From Sulfuritalea sp. (GTDB lineage: Bacteria; Pseudomonadota; Gammaproteobacteria; Burkholderiales; Rhodocyclaceae), in NCBI GenBank assembly GCA_030651305.1, contig JAUSCI010000024.1, forward strand, positions 37,737 through 101,736: a stretch of 64,000 bases of DNA. Direction: 5' to 3'. Under the pieces are notes generated by a model. That model was not told where the DNA came from. It saw only the letters and a program-made list of their open reading frames with translations, and ran no database searches. Made by a program: the position numbers and the translations under genes. How positions within the stretch are numbered: the first letter of the stretch is position 1; every line of letters starts with the position of its first letter. Shown piece after piece: positions 47,585 through 56,435 of the stretch.

Positions 47585-50305
47585 ATGCAGACCGACAGGC
47601 GAGGCGGATTCCGCTGGTTGCGATTGTTGCCGTTACTCGTGTTGTTGCTGGCGACCGGCACGACGCCAGCCGCCGAGATCAGGAACGTGGCGGCCTATCA
47701 GCAGGCCGATCGCCTGATCGTCAGCTACGACCTGGAGGACGGCAACCCGGTGGATGCGAAAGAATGCGCCAGTGCGCTGCGTCCCGAATTGTGCAGGCAA
47801 GCCCTGGGCAGTCAGGTGGCTGCCTTGTTCGCCATCAACGGTCGACTCTATTCGCACGAATCGCTGCGCCTCGAAGGCGACGTCGGGCGCAAGGTGGAGC
47901 CCGGAAAAGGCAGGCGTTTCGCCTGGCCCGTGCTGCAGGATTTCCCCCAAGGCATAACGACTGAAATCCTGGTCAACGTCGCCATCAGTCCGAAACGCCT
48001 GAGGGAGAAGGACGTCGTATCGCTCGGCGATCAGCAGACCGAGATATTCCGCCGCATCGACACGGAACGGATCGCGGTCGCGGAAGCCAACCGCAGCCTG
48101 GTTTTCGGCACAGCCGCGAAGCGACTGGCAAACAAGATCGACGACACCGTCAAAGCGTCGTATGCCACCGAACCTGACGAGGCGCTGCTGGAAAAATCGC
48201 GCTACTACTGCGCGCGCTTTTTCGACGGCAATGTCGCCACGGAACAACTGGCGGCGTCTTGGGAGAAATCGAAGACCGGTCCGCCGCCCCAGGTCACCGA
48301 TGAGTCTCATGCAAAATACTTCAGTTGTCTGCTGCGCTCGCTCGATCCCCACAGCGACTATCTGACCCCCGAAGCCTTTCGCGAACTCAAGGTGGAAACC
48401 AAGGGCGAGTTCGGCGGCCTCGGCATGGAACTCACCATGAAGAACGGCGTGCCTGCCGTGGTCAGCCCGATCGAAGATACCCCGGCATTTCGCGCAGGAA
48501 TTCTGACTGGCGACCAGATTCTCGAAATCGACGGCAAATCCACCAGGGGCATGACGCTGATCGACGCGGTCAGGCTGCTGCGCGGCCAAAAGGGGACACG
48601 CATCACGCTGACCCTGCAGCGCGAAGGAAATGCCCTGCCGCTGCGGGTCGAACTGGTGCGCGATGTGATCGTGGTGCGCAGCGTGCGGTCCCGGCTACTC
48701 GACGATGGCTATGGCTATATTCGCATCGCCCAGTTTCAGGAAAGGACCGCCGATGATGTCGGCGCGGCGCTGGAATCGCTCAAGGCGGGAAACGGCGGCA
48801 CGCTGAAAGGTCTGGTGCTCGACTTGCGCAATGATCCGGGCGGCCTGCTCAGCTCCGCCGTCAGCGTTGCCAGCCGCTTTATCGAGTCGGGGCTGATTGT
48901 TTCCATGCAGGGTCGCGAGCGCAGCAGCAACCACCAATACCCGGCGCAGAGGATCACCAAGGAAGCGGCCTACCCGATCGTGGTGCTGATCAACGGCGGT
49001 AGCGCCAGCGCAGCGGAGATCGTCGCCGGCGCCCTGCAGGATCATCGGCGGGCGGTCATCGTCGGCGCCCGCAGCTTCGGCAAGGGTTCGGTGCAGACCA
49101 TCCTGCCGATCGAACAGGGCGCGATCAAGCTGACCACGGCCATCTACTACACGCCGAACGGACGGTCGCTGCAGCAGGTCGGCATCGAACCGGACATTCC
49201 GCTTGACCAGGATGCGACCCTCGATGAAGGCAGCATTGCCTTTGCGCAACGGCTGTTGCGGGAATCCTCCGGCACGCGGAATCTTGTGGTGCTCAAGGAC
49301 CGGCTGGAGCAACTCAAGATCGAGGAGTTCCATGCGCTATACAAGAATGCGGTGCGTGCCAGCGTCGCAGTGGGCGTGCCTTCTGCCGCCACCAGCCTCG
49401 CCGCTGCCAGGCCCGCGCCGCGTCCCGCGGCGACGTCCGCCACGCACGACCGCGCCGACGAACACCGCGTGGCGCTGGTGATCGGCAACAGTGCCTATCC
49501 GTCCGCGGCGCTGAAGAACCCGGTGAACGATGCCCGCGCCATATCGGCAAAATTCAGGGCCCTCGGCTTCGATGTCATCACCCGGGAAAACGTCAGGCAG
49601 AAGGACATGACCCGGGCCATCACGCAGTTCGGCGAAAAGCTGGCGCGCAGCGGCACCGTGGGCATTTTCTTTTATGCCGGGCACGGCATGCAGGTCAGGG
49701 GCAAGAATTACCTGATTCCGGTCGATGCGCAGATATCCTCCGAAGCCTCGGTGCGCAGCGAGGCGGTGGATGTCGATTCGCTGCTGGAACAACTGGCGAC
49801 CAGCGCGCTGGGCATCGTCATCCTCGACGCCTGCCGCAACAATCCTTTCGAGCGGAAGTTTCGCGGCTCTGCCGGCGGTCTGGCGCAGATGGATGCGCCG
49901 AAAGGCATCCTGATTGCCTACGCCACGGCGCCGGGCAAGGTGGCGTCCGATGGCGACGGCCGCAATGGCCTCTACACCCAGGAATTCCTCCGGATGCTGG
50001 ATGAACCCGGACTGAAAGTCGAAGACGTCTTCAAGCGCGTGCGGCGTCGCGTCGCCGATGCCACTGCCGACCAGCAGGTGCCGTGGGAGTCTTCTTCGCT
50101 GACCGGCGATTTCTATTTTGTCGGCAACCCGCTGGCGGCGGCGGAAAGCCGGACGCCGGAGGCGGAGCTGCTGTTCTGGCAGAGCATCCGCGAGAGCCGG
50201 GATGCGGAGGATTTCAACGCCTATTTGCGAAAATATCCCGTCGGACAATTTTCCGACATCGCGCGAAATCGCCTGAAGACCCTGTCCGCAGGCAAGCGAC
50301 GCTGA
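47585..50305 (+). CDS. Secreted S41 C-terminal-processing protease fused to a caspase-family domain
   Basis: A 906-residue exported protein. A signal peptide (LRLLPLLVLLLATGTTPAAE, residues ~12-31) is followed by a ~200-residue N-terminal region, then a PDZ domain (FGGLGMELTMKNGVPAVV...GDQILEIDGKSTRGM, ~280-340) and the S41 catalytic core. The S41 dyad is Ser475 in NGGSASAAE and Lys500 in RSFGKGSVQ. After an Ala/Pro linker (AAARPAPRPAATSATH, ~605-620), residues ~625-845 form a caspase p20-like domain starting HRVALVIGNSAYP, with catalytic His700 in FYAGHGMQ and Cys750 in ILDACRNNPF. The tail (LLFWQSIRESRDAEDFNAYL) resembles the short helical segment found behind many bacterial caspases. Both active sites look intact. 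It is followed 21 bp later by a radical SAM/SPASM gene. Confidence 0.9.
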   Translation: MQTDRRGGFRWLRLLPLLVLLLATGTTPAAEIRNVAAYQQADRLIVSYDLEDGNPVDAKECASALRPELCRQALGSQVAALFAINGRLYSHESLRLEGDVGRKVEPGKGRRFAWPVLQDFPQGITTEILVNVAISPKRLREKDVVSLGDQQTEIFRRIDTERIAVAEANRSLVFGTAAKRLANKIDDTVKASYATEPDEALLEKSRYYCARFFDGNVATEQLAASWEKSKTGPPPQVTDESHAKYFSCLLRSLDPHSDYLTPEAFRELKVETKGEFGGLGMELTMKNGVPAVVSPIEDTPAFRAGILTGDQILEIDGKSTRGMTLIDAVRLLRGQKGTRITLTLQREGNALPLRVELVRDVIVVRSVRSRLLDDGYGYIRIAQFQERTADDVGAALESLKAGNGGTLKGLVLDLRNDPGGLLSSAVSVASRFIESGLIVSMQGRERSSNHQYPAQRITKEAAYPIVVLINGGSASAAEIVAGALQDHRRAVIVGARSFGKGSVQTILPIEQGAIKLTTAIYYTPNGRSLQQVGIEPDIPLDQDATLDEGSIAFAQRLLRESSGTRNLVVLKDRLEQLKIEEFHALYKNAVRASVAVGVPSAATSLAAARPAPRPAATSATHDRADEHRVALVIGNSAYPSAALKNPVNDARAISAKFRALGFDVITRENVRQKDMTRAITQFGEKLARSGTVGIFFYAGHGMQVRGKNYLIPVDAQISSEASVRSEAVDVDSLLEQLATSALGIVILDACRNNPFERKFRGSAGGLAQMDAPKGILIAYATAPGKVASDGDGRNGLYTQEFLRMLDEPGLKVEDVFKRVRRRVADATADQQVPWESSSLTGDFYFVGNPLAAAESRTPEAELLFWQSIRESRDAEDFNAYLRKYPVGQFSDIARNRLKTLSAGKRR

Positions 50306-50326
50306 CCGGATGCAGCGAGAGAGTTC

Positions 50327-51496
50327 ATGCGCATTGATGCCATAGCGCCGACGCCGGAGGCGATTACCGGCGGCATGGCGGTCCTCTCGCCGATCGTCGG
50401 CGGCCGTGTCGAGCTGCAACTGCTGACGACATTGAAGTGCAACCTGAAATGCACTTACTGCTCGCTCGGCGTCGGTGAAGTACTCGGCTCGCAGACCGAG
50501 TTGAGCTACGACATCGACCAGCTCGTTGCCTTTGTCGACAGGCATCTGGCGGGCAAGGAGGTCTACGTCACTTTCTACGGCGGCGAGCCGATGCTCAACA
50601 AGGGCCTGCTGCTTGAAGTGATGGAGCGTTTTCCGCAATTTCGCTTCCAGCTGCAGACCAACGGCACCTTGCTCGACAAGCTGCCGGACCGGGCGCTGGC
50701 GCGGCTGTCGAATGTGCTCGTCTCGATCGATGGCGGCGAGGAAATCACCGACGCCTATCGCGGACGCGGCATCTGGAGCAGCGTAATGCGCAATGTGCGA
50801 GGAATTCGCCAACGGGTCGGCGGCACGCTGACGGCACGCGTCACCTGGAGCAATCCGGCCACCACCTTCGAAGAGCTGGATGGCCTGGCGGATAGCTTCG
50901 ATTACCTCTACTTTCAGTTTGTTGCCGATGACATGTATCAGGGGGATTCGGTCGAGCGGCGCAAGGCCGTGCTGCTGCGCTTGATCGAAAAGTTCTTCGC
51001 CCGCAGCGATGTGCTGTATCCGCTGGTGCCGCTGATGGGCATCGTGCGCAACAAGCTGTTGCCGAGTCGGGCTGTCGAGCTGTATGCGGGACAGACCCAG
51101 TGCCGCGTGTCCACGCACCTGCTCAATGTCATGCCCAACGGCCAGATCTATCCCTGCCCCGATCTGATGTACGCGCCGGAAATGCAGATGGGCGAGATTC
51201 AGGGCAACTGGCTGCAGGCGAGCCCCCTGCAGCCGCACCCCGGCATGCCCTGCGAAGGCTGCGAAGCGTTTCCGTGGTGCCGGCGTAATTGCCTGAAGAA
51301 CCTGCATCTGGCGTATGTCAAGAATGACGAACGCTATCGCCGCGAGGTTGTTGAGCCGATCTGCGATCTGCTGCGTTTCATCGGTCGTGAAATCGACCGG
51401 CACGATCCCCGTGAGTGGTTTGCGCGTCTGCCCCTGCCCCTGCGCCGGCAATTGCTCGACGCCGAGGTGTATGAGTACGTCGAAATCATGCCCTGA
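50327..51496 (+). CDS. Radical SAM/SPASM-domain protein, putative peptide-modifying
   Basis: A 389-residue radical SAM enzyme. The AdoMet-cluster motif CNLKCTYC (CxxxCxxC) is at about residues 38-45, followed by YVTFYGGEPMLN. A SPASM-like region for auxiliary clusters lies at the C-terminus: CRVSTHLLNVMPNGQIYPCP and CEGCEAFPWCRRNC. This is the layout of enzymes that modify ribosomal peptides or activate enzymes. No precursor peptide gene is visible beside it; only 21 bp separate it from the protease-caspase gene, so the two are probably co-expressed. Start ATG 50327 after GCGAGAGAG. Confidence 0.87.
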   Translation: MRIDAIAPTPEAITGGMAVLSPIVGGRVELQLLTTLKCNLKCTYCSLGVGEVLGSQTELSYDIDQLVAFVDRHLAGKEVYVTFYGGEPMLNKGLLLEVMERFPQFRFQLQTNGTLLDKLPDRALARLSNVLVSIDGGEEITDAYRGRGIWSSVMRNVRGIRQRVGGTLTARVTWSNPATTFEELDGLADSFDYLYFQFVADDMYQGDSVERRKAVLLRLIEKFFARSDVLYPLVPLMGIVRNKLLPSRAVELYAGQTQCRVSTHLLNVMPNGQIYPCPDLMYAPEMQMGEIQGNWLQASPLQPHPGMPCEGCEAFPWCRRNCLKNLHLAYVKNDERYRREVVEPICDLLRFIGREIDRHDPREWFARLPLPLRRQLLDAEVYEYVEIMP

Positions 51497-51527
51497 TCGG
51501 CTCTGAACAAGAGCCGTGACATATACC

Positions 51528-51556
51528 TTGATATATTCCATGGTCAGGCATAGACT
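51528..51556 (+). promoter_or_regulatory. Candidate promoter of vapBC
   Basis: TTGATA (51528-51533), 17-bp spacer, TAGACT (51551-51556), 31 bp before the antitoxin start. Surrounding sequence ATATACC...GGTATCT is a loose inverted pair that could be the autorepression operator. Confidence 0.5.
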
Positions 51557-51587
51557 ATGGTATCTACCAGTACACGAGGCTAGCACC

Positions 51588-51848
51588 ATGAGCCAGGTCG
51601 CAAAACTCTTCGCCAACGGTCGCAGTCAGGCGGTTCGCCTGCCCGCTGCCTATCGCTTCGATACCAAGGAAGTCTTCATCCGCCAGGATTCCGAAACCGG
51701 CGACGTGATCCTGTCGCGCAAGCCGGCGACGTGGGACGACTTTTTCGCCGCGCTCGAGGTCGCCAACGTCCCTGACGATTTTCTCGACGAAAAGGAACGC
51801 CAGCAGGGAACGCAGGATCGTGACCCTTTCAAGGACTGGGTCGAATGA
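51588..51848 (+). CDS. vapB: VapB-type (AbrB/MazE fold) antitoxin
   Basis: An 86-residue antitoxin. The SpoVT-AbrB swapped-hairpin domain reads MSQVAKLFANGRSQAVRLPA, AYRFDTKEVFI, the signature of VapB proteins; the C-terminal tail (WDDFFAALEVANVPDDFLDE) binds the toxin. ATG 51588 is preceded by GAGGCTAGCACC. The stop overlaps the vapC start by 4 bp. Confidence 0.9.
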   Translation: MSQVAKLFANGRSQAVRLPAAYRFDTKEVFIRQDSETGDVILSRKPATWDDFFAALEVANVPDDFLDEKERQQGTQDRDPFKDWVE

Positions 51849-52243
51849 AGCGGAATATGCTCGACACCAACACGGTGAGCTACCTGCTCAAGGCTCATCC
51901 GAAGGTCGCCCGGCGCGTGGCCGCCGCTCCCATGGCCTTCCTTTGTATTTCCGCTATCACCGAAGGCGAACTGCTCTTCGGCCTGGCCAGGCGGCCCGAT
52001 GCAAAGCGGCTGCATAGGGCCGTGCGCGAACTTCTGCGGCGTGTCGATGTACTGCCTTGGGACAGCACGGTTGCCGAGCGTTACGGGGCGGTGCGGGCGG
52101 ATATGGAGCGTCGCGGCAAAATCCTTGCGCCACTCGATCTGCTGATCGCCACTCATGCTTTGAGTGCAGGCGCGGTGCTGGTGACCAATGATCGGGCGTT
52201 CGCGAAGGTCGCCGATCTGGAAGTCGAAGACTGGACGAAGTGA
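51845..52243 (+). CDS. vapC: VapC PIN-domain ribonuclease toxin
   Basis: A 132-residue PIN ribonuclease. The acidic metal ligands are in MLDTNTVSYLL (Asp), ISAITEGELLFGL (Glu), APLDLLIATHAL (Asp) and VLVTNDRAFAKV (Asp). VapC toxins cleave tRNA or rRNA. Coupled to vapB by a 4-bp overlap. It is a different PIN subfamily from the toxin at 27542. Confidence 0.93.
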   Translation: MKRNMLDTNTVSYLLKAHPKVARRVAAAPMAFLCISAITEGELLFGLARRPDAKRLHRAVRELLRRVDVLPWDSTVAERYGAVRADMERRGKILAPLDLLIATHALSAGAVLVTNDRAFAKVADLEVEDWTK

Positions 52244-52275
52244 CCGGCAGGCTAGCTGCCGTGGTTGTCGCTCCG

Positions 52276-52302
52276 AAAAGTCGGCGCTGACGACACGGCG
52301 AT
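52276..52302 (+). repeat. 26-bp interspersed motif, intergenic, first of an inverted pair
   Basis: AAAAGTCGGCGCTGACGACA then CGGCGAT. Faces the copy at 52370-52396 across 67 bp in the vapC-rsmB gap. Confidence 0.85.
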
Positions 52303-52369
52303 TTATGTCGTCAGGGAAGTAAATGCCAAGCTGCCCCGTTTGCTTTCCCGTCATTCCCGAACGCCCTGA

Positions 52370-52396
52370 ATCGCCGTGCCGCCAGCGCCGACTCTT
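52370..52396 (-). repeat. 26-bp interspersed motif, intergenic, second of an inverted pair
   Basis: Minus strand: AAGAGTCGGCGCTGGCGGCA then CGGCGAT. TCAGGG and CCCTGA lie just inside the pair, extending the symmetry. Confidence 0.85.
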
Positions 52397-52444
52397 GCGC
52401 GGCAATTCAATTGCTGTACCTCGTCAAGGCAGTAGACTGCCGCC

Positions 52445-53749
52445 ATGACCGATTCTTCCCACCGTTCCGCGCCGCTCGCCGAAGCCTTGCTCGGCGCGGC
52501 GCAGTTGATCGCCGCCGTGATCAAAGGGCGCAATTTCGACATCGCGCTGGCCGCGTCGCCCCTGGTCGGCGTCACGCGCGCGGCGGCGATGGATCTTGGC
52601 TACTCGACCCTGCGCGCCTTCGGTCGCGGCGACTTTCTGCTCGGCTTGTTGCTTGAGCGCCCGCTGCAGGATCCGGCGGCGCGCGGCCTGCTGCTGGCGG
52701 CGCTGGCGCGCCTCGAAGCGCGGCCCGACGAGGCGCACACCACGGTCGATCAGGCGGTGACTGCGGCGGCGCGACTGGGCCGCGGCCAGTTCAAGGGTCT
52801 GCTCAATGGCGTGCTGCGAAATTTTCTGCGCCGGCGCGAAGAACTGCTGGCTCTCGCGGCTGCTGATCCGGTGGCGCGCTGGCAGCATCCGGCCTGGTGG
52901 ATCGAACGTCTGCAACGCGACCATCCGGCCCATTGGGAAAGCATTCTCGCCGCCGGCAACAGCCATCCGCCGCTGTGCCTGCGCGTCAATCGGCGGCGCT
53001 CATTGGCCACCCCGGCCAGCGCCGACTTTCTGGCGCAGCTCGATGCAGCCGGCATTGCGGCGCGCGCGCTCGATGACATCGCCATTCTGATCGAGAAGCC
53101 GGTCCCGGTGGAGCGTATTCCGGGCTTTGGCGCCGGCCTGTGCTCGGTGCAGGACTGGGGCGCGCAGGCGGCGGCGGGATGGCTCGACGCGCAGGACGGC
53201 ATGCGCGTGCTGGATGCCTGCGCGGCACCCGGCGGCAAGGCGGCGCACCTGCTGGAAACCGCGCAAGTCGATCTGACGGCGCTGGATGCCGACGCGCCGC
53301 GCGCCGCGCGCATCACGAACAACCTGCGTCGGCTGGGGTTGGTAGCGACGGTGAAGGTGGCCGATGCGCGCGCCGTCGACGCCTGGTGGGATGGCCGTCC
53401 CTACGACCGCATTCTGGCCGATGTGCCCTGCTCCGCTTCCGGCGTGGTGCGCCGCCACCCCGATGCAAAATGGTTGCGACGCGAGTCGGACATTGCCGGT
53501 TTTGCCAGGACACAAAAGGCAATTGTCGATGCCCTGTGGCGAACTCTCGCCCCAGGTGGCAAAATGCTTTATGTAAGCTGCTCGGTGTTTGGGGAGGAGA
53601 ATGCCCGCCAGGTGGAGGCCTTCATCGACCGCCATGCCGATGCCCGGTACCTGCCGGCACAACGTGTCACAACCAGCGATGCACAATTGCACCACTTGCC
53701 CGATGCCGAACATGACGGCTTTTATTACGCGCTGCTGCAAAAGAATTGA
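52445..53749 (+). CDS. rsmB: 16S rRNA (cytosine-967-C5)-methyltransferase RsmB
   Basis: A 434-residue enzyme. The N-terminal NusB-like RNA-binding domain covers roughly residues 20-150 (TTVDQAVTAAARLGRGQFKG). The methyltransferase domain has the AdoMet motif VLDACAAPGGKAAHLLE, LADVPCSASGVVRRHPD with the Pro-Cys motif, and VSCSVFGEEN with the catalytic Cys. The 3' end overlaps the next gene. The NusB-like domain starts unusually directly without an N-terminal extension. Confidence 0.95.
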   Translation: MTDSSHRSAPLAEALLGAAQLIAAVIKGRNFDIALAASPLVGVTRAAAMDLGYSTLRAFGRGDFLLGLLLERPLQDPAARGLLLAALARLEARPDEAHTTVDQAVTAAARLGRGQFKGLLNGVLRNFLRRREELLALAAADPVARWQHPAWWIERLQRDHPAHWESILAAGNSHPPLCLRVNRRRSLATPASADFLAQLDAAGIAARALDDIAILIEKPVPVERIPGFGAGLCSVQDWGAQAAAGWLDAQDGMRVLDACAAPGGKAAHLLETAQVDLTALDADAPRAARITNNLRRLGLVATVKVADARAVDAWWDGRPYDRILADVPCSASGVVRRHPDAKWLRRESDIAGFARTQKAIVDALWRTLAPGGKMLYVSCSVFGEENARQVEAFIDRHADARYLPAQRVTTSDAQLHHLPDAEHDGFYYALLQKN

Positions 53750-54308
53750 GGCCGGGTTGCCGGCACTGGTGCTGGCTCTGCTGTTGCTGACGGCGGCCGC
53801 GGCGCAAGCCGGCAGCATCGAGCCGAAGCGCGCCGCGCTGACCCCCGGCGAGGATGGCTACGCGCTTTCCGCCGAATTCGCGATCGATCTCGGCAACCGG
53901 CTGGAAGACGCCGTGGCGCGAGGCGTCCCCCTCTATTTCAATCTCGAGTTTGTGCTCGAGCGCGGCCGCAAGTACTGGGTCAACGAACATATCGTCACCC
54001 GCAGCCTGACCTACAAGCTTGCCTACAGCAGCCTGATGCGCCAGTACCGCTTGAGCACCGGCAACCTGCACCAGAACTTCGGCAGTCTGGCGGAGGCGAT
54101 GCGCGTGGTCGGTCGCATCGCGGCACTGCCGGTAGTCGACAAGAACCTTATCCAGCCCGGAGAGCCCTATGAGGCGGCAGTGCGTCTCTCGCTCGATCGC
54201 AGCCAGTTGCCGAAGCCCTTCCAGGTCGATGCCATCATGGATCGCGACTTGCAGGTGGATACCAAGGTACTGCGCTGGCATTTCGTCGCAGCCGTGACGA
54301 CGCCATGA
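53712..54308 (+). CDS. DUF4390 domain-containing exported protein
   Basis: A 198-residue protein with a signal peptide or N-terminal membrane helix (AGLPALVLALLLLTAAAAQA) and a DUF4390 domain (FAIDLGNRLEDAVARGVPLY; RSLTYKLAYSSLMRQYRLST). It overlaps rsmB by 38 bp and the histidine kinase by 4 bp, showing tight translational coupling. In betaproteobacteria it is constantly found before the NtrY-like kinase, suggesting a periplasmic accessory role to that sensor (inference). The start could also be a downstream TTG/GTG near 53745-53760. Confidence 0.85.
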   Translation: MTAFITRCCKRIEAGLPALVLALLLLTAAAAQAGSIEPKRAALTPGEDGYALSAEFAIDLGNRLEDAVARGVPLYFNLEFVLERGRKYWVNEHIVTRSLTYKLAYSSLMRQYRLSTGNLHQNFGSLAEAMRVVGRIAALPVVDKNLIQPGEPYEAAVRLSLDRSQLPKPFQVDAIMDRDLQVDTKVLRWHFVAAVTTP

Positions 54309-56431
54309 GGGTTGCGCTCGCGGTAGTCGCCGCGCTTGGTGCGATTCTGTTGTTTCTGCTGGCGTCCGCGTCGGCAAATACCGCGCTGTTTGCCGAGAAT
54401 TATCCCTGGCTGCTGGCGATCAATGGCGCCGCTGCTGTGGCGCTGGTGGTGCTGGTCGGCCTCCAGCTGCGGCGCCTGCGCCGCGATTTCAGGAACGGCG
54501 TGTTCGGCTCGCGCCTGAAATCCCGCCTGCTGCTGATGCTTTCCCTGATGGCGGTGCTGCCCGGCGCACTGGTGTATGGCGTTTCAATGCAGTTCGCGGT
54601 GAAGAGCATTGATTCGTGGTTCGACGTGCGCGTCGATGCCGCACTGGAAGGCGGCCTCAATCTTGGCCGCAGCGTGCTTGAAACCTTGCAGGCCGAGTTG
54701 CTGGCCAAAGCCCGTGATGCGGCGCTGGATTTGGGTGATGCCGCCTTCGTCAGCCCGAGCCGGCTGAATCGGCTGCGCGAGCAGGCCGGCGCCCAGAGCG
54801 CAACCCTGTTGACACTTTCCGGTCAGGTGCTGGGCAGCAGCTCGGGCGAGATGGGCAGCTTCATGCCTTCCATTCCCGCGCCCAGCCAGCTGCGCGCGGC
54901 GCGCAACGGGCGCGGGCTGGCGCTGATTGGCGATGCCGAAGGTGGTGGCCTGGTGCTGCGGGCGCTGGCGCCGGTCAGTGGCGGTGGCCTCACTCTCGAT
55001 CCGCGGGTTCTGCAATTGACACTGCCGGTACCGGCATCGATCGCGAAAAGCGCCGAAAGCGTCGAGGCAGCGCACCGCGACTATCAGGAGCTGCAACTCG
55101 GCCGCGTTGGCCTCAAGCGCATCTACACCCTGACGCTGACGCTGGCGCTGCTGCTGGCCCTGTTTGCCGCGATAGCCCTGGCCTTCTTCCTGGCCGAGCG
55201 CCTGGCGCGGCCCTTGCTGATTCTGGCCGAAGGCACGCAGGCGGTGGCAGCTGGCGACTTTACGCCGCGTGCCACGGTGGAGGCATCCGACGAGCTGGGC
55301 GTGCTGACGCATTCCTTCAACAGCATGACGCACCAGCTGAGCGAGGCGCGGGCGCAGGCCGAGCATCATCGCCAGGAGATGGAGGCGGCGCAGGCCTACC
55401 TGGAATCCGTGCTGGCGAATCTGTCGGCCGGCGTGCTGGCCTTCGATCTGCGCTTTCGCTTGCGTGCGGCAAACCGCGGTGCGCTGGCGATTCTCGGCGA
55501 TGATCTCGCCGGCTTTGAAAATACGCGGCTGCAGGACTGGCCACGCCACGAGACCCTGGCCGGAGCCATTCTGGGCGGGTTCGCGCGGCGTGGCGACGAG
55601 TGGCAGGAGCAGCTCGAAATCGCCCGCCCCGACGGCATGCCGCAAGCGCTGCTGGTGCGCGGCACGGCCTTGCCGGCCGCCGGTGGTGGCGGCTATGTGG
55701 TGGTGTTCGACGACATCACGCGGCTCATCGCCGCGCAGCGTTCCGCCGCCTGGGGCGAAGTGGCGCAGCGCCTGGCGCACGAGATCAAGAACCCGCTGAC
55801 GCCGATCCAGCTGTCTGCCGAGCGGCTGCAGCTCAAGCTGGCCGACCAGTTGACAGGCGCCTCGCGGGAACTACTGGACCGTGCCACGCAGACCATCGTC
55901 AGCCAGGTCGAGGCGATGAAGAGCATGGTCAATGATTTCCGCGACTATGCGCGCACGCCGTTGCCGCAACTCGCCGTGGTCGATCTGCAAGCCCTGCTCG
56001 GCGAGGTGCTGGGCCTTTACGAGAATTCGCGGACGATCGTCGCCGCAGCGCCGGCGCCGACTCTTGAAGTCCTGCCGCCGGTGCTGGCCGACGCCAACCA
56101 GTTGCGGCAGGTGTTGCACAATGTCCTGACCAACGCGCAGGACGCCCTGGCCGATGCAAGCGACGCCCGCATCACGATTGCCATGGCACGGGAGGGAGCG
56201 CGCGCGCGACTCACCATCAAGGACAATGGCCCGGGCTTCCCGCCGCAGATTCTGTCGCGTGCTTTCGAGCCCTATGTCACGACCAAGTCAAAGGGTACCG
56301 GGCTGGGTCTGGCGATCGTCAAGAAGATAGTGGATGACCACGGCGGCGAGATTCGCCTGGTGAACAATCATGGCGGCGAGGTAAGCATCTGGCTGCCGCT
56401 GGCAAACCAGGATGCAGCAAAGAGGATTTAG
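54305..56431 (+). CDS. NtrY-like membrane sensor histidine kinase
   Basis: A 708-residue kinase. Three or four membrane helices lie at ~5-25, ~35-55, ~75-100 and ~277-300; a periplasmic region of ~175 residues separates the last two. A HAMP domain follows (LARPLLILAEGTQAVAAGDF), then a PAS-like domain (~360-460), the phospho-acceptor helix RLAHEIKNPLTPIQLS with the His, and an ATPase with N box NVLTNAQDAL, G1 DNGPGFP and G2 GTGLGLAIVKKI. It is coupled to DUF4390 upstream and followed by its response regulator 4 bp later. A match to the 26-bp motif lies at 56039-56065. The signal is unknown. Confidence 0.92.
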   Translation: MRVALAVVAALGAILLFLLASASANTALFAENYPWLLAINGAAAVALVVLVGLQLRRLRRDFRNGVFGSRLKSRLLLMLSLMAVLPGALVYGVSMQFAVKSIDSWFDVRVDAALEGGLNLGRSVLETLQAELLAKARDAALDLGDAAFVSPSRLNRLREQAGAQSATLLTLSGQVLGSSSGEMGSFMPSIPAPSQLRAARNGRGLALIGDAEGGGLVLRALAPVSGGGLTLDPRVLQLTLPVPASIAKSAESVEAAHRDYQELQLGRVGLKRIYTLTLTLALLLALFAAIALAFFLAERLARPLLILAEGTQAVAAGDFTPRATVEASDELGVLTHSFNSMTHQLSEARAQAEHHRQEMEAAQAYLESVLANLSAGVLAFDLRFRLRAANRGALAILGDDLAGFENTRLQDWPRHETLAGAILGGFARRGDEWQEQLEIARPDGMPQALLVRGTALPAAGGGGYVVVFDDITRLIAAQRSAAWGEVAQRLAHEIKNPLTPIQLSAERLQLKLADQLTGASRELLDRATQTIVSQVEAMKSMVNDFRDYARTPLPQLAVVDLQALLGEVLGLYENSRTIVAAAPAPTLEVLPPVLADANQLRQVLHNVLTNAQDALADASDARITIAMAREGARARLTIKDNGPGFPPQILSRAFEPYVTTKSKGTGLGLAIVKKIVDDHGGEIRLVNNHGGEVSIWLPLANQDAAKRI
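56039..56065 (-). repeat. 26-bp interspersed motif, inside the NtrY-like kinase gene (diverged)
   Basis: Minus strand: AAGAGTCGGCGCCGGCGCTG then CGGCGAC; about five differences from consensus. Confidence 0.5.
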
Positions 56432-56435
56432 GAAA

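Noticed and set aside
27542..52243. Two PIN toxins as copies of the same TA system
   Set aside because: Their antitoxins belong to different folds (RHH versus AbrB/VapB) and the PIN proteins align only at catalytic positions.
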